A stretch of 35,736 bases of DNA from DSXF01 sp964387495 (GTDB lineage Bacteria; Chloroflexota; Anaerolineae; Anaerolineales; Villigracilaceae): the NCBI GenBank assembly GCA_964387495.1, contig CAYLXB010000030.1:1-35736 (forward strand), in the 5' to 3' direction. The notes beneath the pieces were generated by a model that worked only from the letters and a program-made list of their open reading frames with translations, had not been told where the DNA came from and made no database searches. Of this stretch, positions 32,152 to 35,736 are shown piece by piece. The translations under genes were made by a program, and so were the position numbers. How positions within the stretch are numbered: position 1 is the stretch's first letter; each line of letters starts with the position of its first letter.

Positions 32152-32700
32152 TTATTTTCCAAACAGCCAGTTCAGGGAGGTGGAACCGGCATAAGCGAAC
32201 GAAAGCATCTTGATGCACTGCCCAATCCAGGCGGCCAGGAGGAACTTCCAGAGGGGGATCTTGAGCATACCGGCTGCGATGCCCGCCAGGTCGAAGAATG
32301 GGTTGGGGATGGCGGCCAGGACGACGATGGCCGGGGCACCATATTTTTGGACTACGGGCACGATGCGGTTCAAAATGTCCACACGTTCAACCAGCGCCTG
32401 CCCGCTGTAGCCTGCCAGGTAGCCGGAAAGCTCACCCAGGGCTCCGCCGGTGCCGGCTGCCACGGCCACGCCCAGCGGGTGGAAGACGCCGCTGATGGCA
32501 AAAACCACCCAGATTCCCGGGATGGGCAGCAGAATGCTGGCGTTGGAGATGAAGGCCGTCAGGAACGCACCCGCGTAGCCCAGCGATTGGAGTTCACGCA
32601 GGTGGTCCCGCATCAGGAAGGCCAGCGCGCCCAGGCCAATCACGAACACCAGTGCCAGTATGCGCAGGATAGCCGTGCGGCGCTCTGGACTTATCTGCAC
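32152..32700 (-). CDS. VTT-domain (DedA/YqaA-like) membrane protein
   Basis: This is a 182-residue protein with four to five hydrophobic segments. The VTT/SNARE-associated signature is visible: FISNASILLPIPGIWVVFAISGVFHPLGVAVAAGTGGALGELSGYLAGYSG, with the re-entrant loop Pro residues, and later AAIPNPFFDLAGIAAGMLKIPLWKFLLAAWIGQ. The VTT superfamily includes lipid scramblases and DedA-type flippases. The start codon appears to be GTG, three bases after the cyclophilin stop, with GAGG upstream. Confidence 0.8.
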   Translation of the reverse strand: MQISPERRTAILRILALVFVIGLGALAFLMRDHLRELQSLGYAGAFLTAFISNASILLPIPGIWVVFAISGVFHPLGVAVAAGTGGALGELSGYLAGYSGQALVERVDILNRIVPVVQKYGAPAIVVLAAIPNPFFDLAGIAAGMLKIPLWKFLLAAWIGQCIKMLSFAYAGSTSLNWLFGK

Positions 32701-32703
32701 AGA

Positions 32704-33216
32704 TCAGGCCTCGACGACGGTTGCACTGGTGATCTTTACGCCGGGGTACTCGGGCCGTCCCGGGTCGCGCGGCGGGATGGACATCAGCACGTCCATGCCA
32801 CTGCTGACCTGGCCGAAGACGCTGTGCTTGTTATCCAGCCAGGGTGTGGGCACGTGGGTGATGAAGAACTGCGAGCCGTTGGTGTCCGGGCCGGCATTCG
32901 CCATGGAAAGCACACCCGGCTTGTCGTGCTTGAGGGTGGGGTGGAATTCGTCCGCAAAGCGGTAGCCTGGCCCGCCGCGCCCGGTGCCGGTGGGATCGCC
33001 ACCCTGGGCCATGAAATCGGCGATCACGCGGTGGAAGATGGTGCCGTCGTAGAATCCTGCCCGAACCAGGAAGACGAAGTTGTTGACCGTCTTCGGGGCT
33101 TTATCGGCAAAGAGTTCCAGGATGATATCGCCTTTGTCCGTGTGGAGGGTGACGCTGTATTTTTTCTTCGGGTCGATCCCCATCTCGGGGGCTTGCGGCC
33201 ATTCCTTGGTTGTCAT
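32704..33216 (-). CDS. cyclophilin-type peptidyl-prolyl isomerase
   Basis: This is a 170-residue cyclophilin that catalyses cis-trans isomerisation of proline peptide bonds. The active-site regions are FHRVIADFMAQGGDPTGTG (Arg and Phe/Met of the pocket), FADEFHP, LSMANAGPDTNGSQFFIT and FGQVSSGMDVL. Two in-frame ATGs lie close together. The second (33216) is eight bases from AAAGG, the first only two, so I prefer the second. There is no signal peptide, so it acts in the cytoplasm. It is the first gene of the operon that runs through to the response regulator. Confidence 0.9.
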   Translation of the reverse strand: MTTKEWPQAPEMGIDPKKKYSVTLHTDKGDIILELFADKAPKTVNNFVFLVRAGFYDGTIFHRVIADFMAQGGDPTGTGRGGPGYRFADEFHPTLKHDKPGVLSMANAGPDTNGSQFFITHVPTPWLDNKHSVFGQVSSGMDVLMSIPPRDPGRPEYPGVKITSATVVEA

Positions 33217-33245
33217 TTTCATTTCCTTTCGATGTTTGGTGTCAA

Positions 33246-33330
33246 AATATGGTCATTGTGACAGGAGCAGAGTGTGCAAGATGGAGATTGCTTCACCCGG
33301 AAGTGCACCGGGTTCGCAATGACAATATAT
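33246..33330. repeat. nested palindromic intergenic element
   Basis: An outer inverted repeat (ATATGGTCATTG and CAATGACAATAT) encloses an inner hairpin (ATTGCTTCACCCGG and CCGGGTTCGCAAT, 33287-33320). The GTCATTG...GGAGATTGCTTC...GCAATGAC layout resembles a short non-coding repeat I recall as common in many bacterial genomes. It ends about 30 bases before the cyclophilin start. Confidence 0.6.
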
Positions 33331-33374
33331 GGCAGGTAGATTATCAACGCGAGGCGCGCAACGGCGCGGCAATC

Positions 33375-34007
33375 TCATTCCAGCAAACTCCGGATCCGGG
33401 CCGTGACCATGTCCAGCGCGGCCGTGTTGAAGCCGCCCTCCGGGATGATCACGTCCGCGTACTTCTTCGAAGGCTCCACGAACTCCAGGTGCATCGGGCG
33501 TACGGTCTTCATGTACTGCTGGATGACGGTCTCCGCCGTGCGGCCGCGCTCGCTGATATCCCGCTGCAAGCGGCGGATCAGGCGTAGGTCGGCATCCGTA
33601 TCGACGAAAATCTTCACATCGAACAGTTTGCGCAGTTCCGGTTCTGCAAAGATCAGGATTCCCTCGACGATGATGACGCGCTTGGGGGCGATCTGGATAG
33701 TGCGGTCTGTGCGGCTGTGGGTGGAAAAATCATAGACCGGCAGGTGTACCGTCCTGCCCGAGATCAACTGCTGGACGTGCTTCGCGAGCAGTTCGGTCTC
33801 CAAGGAATTGGGGTGGTCAAAGTTGACCTCAGCGCGCTGAGCGGGCGGCAGCCCGCTCAAATCCTTGTAATACGCGTCATGCGGCAGGTAGGCGATCTTC
33901 TCCGGCCCAACCCGGTTCAGGATCTCCTGTGCGACGGTGGTCTTACCCGAACCCGATCCGCCCGCGATGCCGATGACCAGGGGAGAATGAGGCGAATGAT
34001 GAGACAT
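33375..34007 (-). CDS. udk: uridine kinase
   Basis: This is a 210-residue P-loop kinase of pyrimidine salvage that phosphorylates uridine and cytidine. Its Walker A is GIAGGSGSGKTT (about residues 13-24). Family segments include LPHDAYYKDLSGLP, VNFDHPNSLETELL, VHLPVYDFSTHSRT, VIIVEGILIF, VDTDADLRLIRRLQRDISERGR and FVEPSKKYADVIIPEGG. The length is typical. No ribosome site precedes the ATG; instead a TATAAT box ends six bases upstream, so the mRNA may begin at the start codon. Confidence 0.95.
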   Translation of the reverse strand: MSHHSPHSPLVIGIAGGSGSGKTTVAQEILNRVGPEKIAYLPHDAYYKDLSGLPPAQRAEVNFDHPNSLETELLAKHVQQLISGRTVHLPVYDFSTHSRTDRTIQIAPKRVIIVEGILIFAEPELRKLFDVKIFVDTDADLRLIRRLQRDISERGRTAETVIQQYMKTVRPMHLEFVEPSKKYADVIIPEGGFNTAALDMVTARIRSLLE

Positions 34008-34013
34008 ACCCGG

Positions 34014-34019
34014 ATTATA
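34014..34019 (-). promoter_or_regulatory. -10 box placed for a leaderless udk transcript
   Basis: A perfect TATAAT on the minus strand is separated by six bases from the udk ATG at 34007. That is the expected distance from a -10 box to the transcription start, so A of ATG would be +1. No clear -35 box is seen. Confidence 0.55.
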
Positions 34020-34045
34020 CCCGTTCCCTGCCTCCCGGCGGGCTT

Positions 34046-34077
34046 TTCTGGGACTGCAGCGTTCTGGGACTGCAGCG
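34046..34077. repeat. perfect 16-bp tandem duplication
   Basis: TTCTGGGACTGCAGCG occurs twice without spacer (34046-34061 and 34062-34077), in the gap between the DegV-family gene and udk. Its identity suggests a recent slippage event. It has no obvious function. Confidence 0.85.
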
Positions 34078-34094
34078 TACTGCCCTGGCAGGAA

Positions 34095-34123
34095 AAAGCC
34101 CCGGCCTCATCAGCCGGGGCTTT
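34095..34123 (-). terminator. rho-independent terminator of the DegV-family gene
   Basis: Perfect arms AAAGCCCCGGC and GCCGGGGCTTT surround a seven-base loop, with TTTTT on the minus strand, immediately after the stop codon at 34129. This is a strong intrinsic terminator. Confidence 0.95.
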
Positions 34124-34128
34124 CGAAT

Positions 34129-34983
34129 TTACATGCCGGCCATATAGGCCAGGCCGATGGTGCCCGGCCCGGCATGGCTGCCCACCACCGGGCTGAGTTC
34201 CGAGAACACGCTCTCCACTGCCCCCAGTTCCTGGGCGGCCTTGTCCAGTACCTCGCGGGCTTCCTCTGCTGCGTTGGCGTGCAGGGTTCCCACTCGCACG
34301 GGCGTCCTGCCCTTCACCTGTTCGCCCACCAGTTCGATCATGCGCTCGAGCGCCTTGCCGCGGGTGCGGATGCGTTCGACGGCCTCGATGCGTCCCTCGC
34401 ACAGCATCAGGAGCGGCTTCAGGTTGAGAGCCGAACCCAGGAAACGCTGTGCCCCGCCGATGCGCCCGCCGCGATGCAGGAATTCGAGTGTATCCACCGC
34501 AAAGTAGACCCCGGTGTGTTCACGTGCCTGCTCGGCCAGGTGGACGCAGTCCGCCAGGCCTGCCCCTTCCGCCGCGGCGCGTGCCACTGTCAGCACCTGG
34601 AACCCCATTGCCATCGAGGTTGCATACGAATCGATCACCGCGACCCGGCTTGCCGCCGGCCCCATCAGTTCCAGCGCCTTGTAAGCCGACTGCAGCGTAC
34701 CCGACAATTTGGCCGAGATGAAGATCCCGATCACATCGTAGCCCTTCCCGGCCAGTTCCGTGAACGCTTTCTGCATGTTGACGATCGAAACCTGCGAAGT
34801 CGTGGGCATCACTTTGGCACTCTTCAGGCGCTTATAGAATGCCGTCGGCTCGATATCGACCCCGTCCTCCAGCGTTTCATCCCCCCAGATCAGGACCTGA
34901 GGAGTCACGGTCAGGGCGTACTTCTCCACCAGGTCCTTGGGAATGTATGCCGTGCTGTCGGTCACTACTGCAACTTTTGACAT
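34129..34983 (-). CDS. DegV-family fatty-acid-binding protein
   Basis: This is a 284-residue two-domain DegV protein. The family motifs are VVTDSTAYIP near the N-terminus, VMPTTSQVS, IFISAKLSGTLQSA, VAVIDSYATSMAMGF, LEFLHRGGRIGGAQRFLGSALNLKPLL and the C-terminal VVGSHAGPGTIGLAY. Members bind a fatty acid and some (FakB) present it to the kinase FakA for phosphorylation and use in phospholipid synthesis; no fakA is seen here. I chose the ATG at 34983 (GGAGGA upstream). Its leader contains a small hairpin (35011-35026). Confidence 0.9.
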   Translation of the reverse strand: MSKVAVVTDSTAYIPKDLVEKYALTVTPQVLIWGDETLEDGVDIEPTAFYKRLKSAKVMPTTSQVSIVNMQKAFTELAGKGYDVIGIFISAKLSGTLQSAYKALELMGPAASRVAVIDSYATSMAMGFQVLTVARAAAEGAGLADCVHLAEQAREHTGVYFAVDTLEFLHRGGRIGGAQRFLGSALNLKPLLMLCEGRIEAVERIRTRGKALERMIELVGEQVKGRTPVRVGTLHANAAEEAREVLDKAAQELGAVESVFSELSPVVGSHAGPGTIGLAYMAGM

Positions 34984-35084
34984 GCTTCCTCCGAAAATAA
35001 AGACTGATCCTCTGCCGCCTGGCAGAAACATATAGTAACACAACCCGAAAATTGTGCGAGGGTTACGCTGCGTGGGACAACCAG

Positions 35085-35105
35085 ATCAGGTGACAGTCAC
35101 CTGAT
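35085..35105. promoter_or_regulatory. perfect palindrome between degV-type and RCC1 genes, candidate operator
   Basis: Two perfect 10-bp arms, ATCAGGTGAC and GTCACCTGAT, flank a single A. It lies in the divergent intergenic region, 10 bases upstream of the -35 box of the RCC1-gene promoter and about 100 bases ahead of the DegV-family start. Size and symmetry fit a dimeric transcription factor site; the regulator is unknown. Confidence 0.55.
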
Positions 35106-35115
35106 GAACAACCGC

Positions 35116-35144
35116 TTGAATCTCCCGGCCAACTGGTGTATAGT
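35116..35144 (+). promoter_or_regulatory. sigma-70-type promoter of the RCC1-repeat gene
   Basis: -35 TTGAAT (35116-35121) and -10 TATAGT (35139-35144) have a 17-base spacer. Transcription would start near 35151, giving a leader of about 17 bases that includes the AAGGAG ribosome site. Confidence 0.7.
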
Positions 35145-35167
35145 GATATTCGACACAAGGAGCCCTC

Positions 35168-35736
35168 ATGCAAAAACAACCTGCCCGCCTGATCTGCCTG
35201 ATTCTTTTGCTGCTGCTTGCAGCTCCCCCCGTCACCAGAACCGCTTTGGCGGCCTCCGGCCCGTCCCCGGAGGCCGCGCCCCTGCTGCTCCCCAGCGAGA
35301 TGGGCCCGATCGCCTCTGCCGCCTTTAACACTTGTGCCCTTACGTCTGCCGGCGGCGTGGTCTGCTGGGGGGCTGGTTACCTCGGAAACAACTCGCCCTT
35401 CGGCAGTCCCACCCCGGTGAACGTCAACGGCCTGTCCAGCGGCGTCAAAGCCATTGCGGCCGGGGGCAGGCATTTTTGCGTGCTGACCACGGCCGGCGGC
35501 GTCAAATGCTGGGGTGACAATTATTACGGGCAGCTGGGAACGAACTCGACCGACAACAGCCTGGTTCCGATCAGCGTGCATGGCCTGGCCAGCGGGGTCA
35601 GCGCCATCGCCGCGGATGCCTATCACACCTGCGCCCTGACCACGGAGGGAGGGGTGAAGTGTTGGGGGCATAATATGTATGGTGCATTGGGGAATGGTAC
35701 GGAAGTTGACAGCCACATCCCGGTGAACGTCAGCGG
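35168..35736 (+). CDS. secreted RCC1-repeat protein, N-terminal part
   Basis: The first 189 codons are visible and the gene runs off the window. AAGGAG lies seven bases before the ATG. Residues 1-29 are a signal peptide (LICLILLLLLAAPPV core, cleavage after ALA). From about residue 48 onward come RCC1-type propeller repeats. Each has the pattern H/N-TCALT-GGV-CWG-N-YGQLG-G followed by P(V/I)-V-GL-SGV (for example TCALTSAGGVVCWGAGYLG and FCVLTTAGGVKCWGDNYYG). The two Cys per repeat are regular, which suggests disulfides in the exported protein. RCC1 propellers in secreted bacterial proteins serve binding roles. The rest of the protein is not visible. Confidence 0.9.
   Translation, partial: MQKQPARLICLILLLLLAAPPVTRTALAASGPSPEAAPLLLPSEMGPIASAAFNTCALTSAGGVVCWGAGYLGNNSPFGSPTPVNVNGLSSGVKAIAAGGRHFCVLTTAGGVKCWGDNYYGQLGTNSTDNSLVPISVHGLASGVSAIAADAYHTCALTTEGGVKCWGHNMYGALGNGTEVDSHIPVNVS

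Noticed and set aside
31105..33261. A very long open frame on the plus strand (about 718 codons)
   Set aside because: It runs antisense through three well-supported minus-strand genes (M20 peptidase, VTT protein, cyclophilin). Its translation has no recognisable motif and ignores the real gene boundaries. High GC makes such shadows common.
1..35736. tRNA, rRNA, transposase, phage or CRISPR features
   Set aside because: Reading both strands showed no cloverleaf-like intergenic segment, no integrase or transposase motif and no direct-repeat/spacer pattern. A covariance-model scan would be needed to exclude a small RNA.

Overview
The window is GC-rich bacterial chromosomal DNA, packed with tight operons that almost all lie on the minus strand. 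Gene content and style suggest an uncultured Chloroflexota bacterium, probably class Anaerolineae. The suggestive features are large secreted seven-bladed-propeller (SBBP-type) proteins, a DNRLRE-like C-terminal domain ending in IEYYLP, an adenosine-specific kinase, a lone ChlI-like AAA+ ATPase and lipoproteins with G5 domains. This assignment is inference from protein style; there is no rRNA or other marker here.

Region 1 (1-10067) is an island of exported proteins on the minus strand. It holds the start of an FG-GAP/VCBS-type protein, two paralogous seven-bladed propeller proteins (718-2790 and 4965-7079), a secreted C39-like cysteine peptidase (3069-4397), and an eight-repeat surface protein (7296-10067). 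The two propeller proteins and the repeat protein end in the same 186-residue domain. Between the peptidase and the second propeller gene lies a remnant of a further family member, in which a signal peptide runs in frame into the last residues of that domain (4511-4654).

Region 2 (10173-14864) is a minus-strand operon. In transcription order it encodes an adenosine-specific kinase, a 2Fe-2S subunit and a Tat-exported molybdopterin subunit of a xanthine-dehydrogenase/isoquinoline-oxidoreductase type enzyme, a PRPP-binding phosphoribosyltransferase, and a histidine kinase with an N-terminal cyclic-nucleotide-binding domain. The content points to purine or N-heterocycle metabolism.

Region 3 (15094-25705) is a run of 13 minus-strand genes with overlaps or gaps of 0-23 bases, apparently read from a TATAAT box at 25740-25745. 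It mixes envelope functions (two lipoproteins, UDP-glucuronate decarboxylase, GtrA flippase-like protein, GT39-like glycosyltransferase) with a ChlI-like ATPase, a thioesterase, a URO-D family protein, RsmD and small membrane proteins. Divergent from it on the plus strand are scpB and an RluB-type pseudouridine synthase (25748-27134).

Region 4 (27338-33216) is a minus-strand operon: cyclophilin, VTT membrane protein, M20 dipeptidase, a 920-residue sensor kinase and its OmpR-type response regulator. Uridine kinase (apparently leaderless) and a DegV-family protein follow, and a secreted RCC1-repeat protein begins at 35168 on the plus strand with a clear promoter and an upstream palindrome.

Non-coding elements include several rho-independent terminators, a pair of REP-like hairpins with a covarying base pair, a nested palindromic repeat upstream of the cyclophilin gene, and a perfect 16-bp tandem duplication. 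No tRNA, rRNA, transposase, phage gene or CRISPR array was seen.
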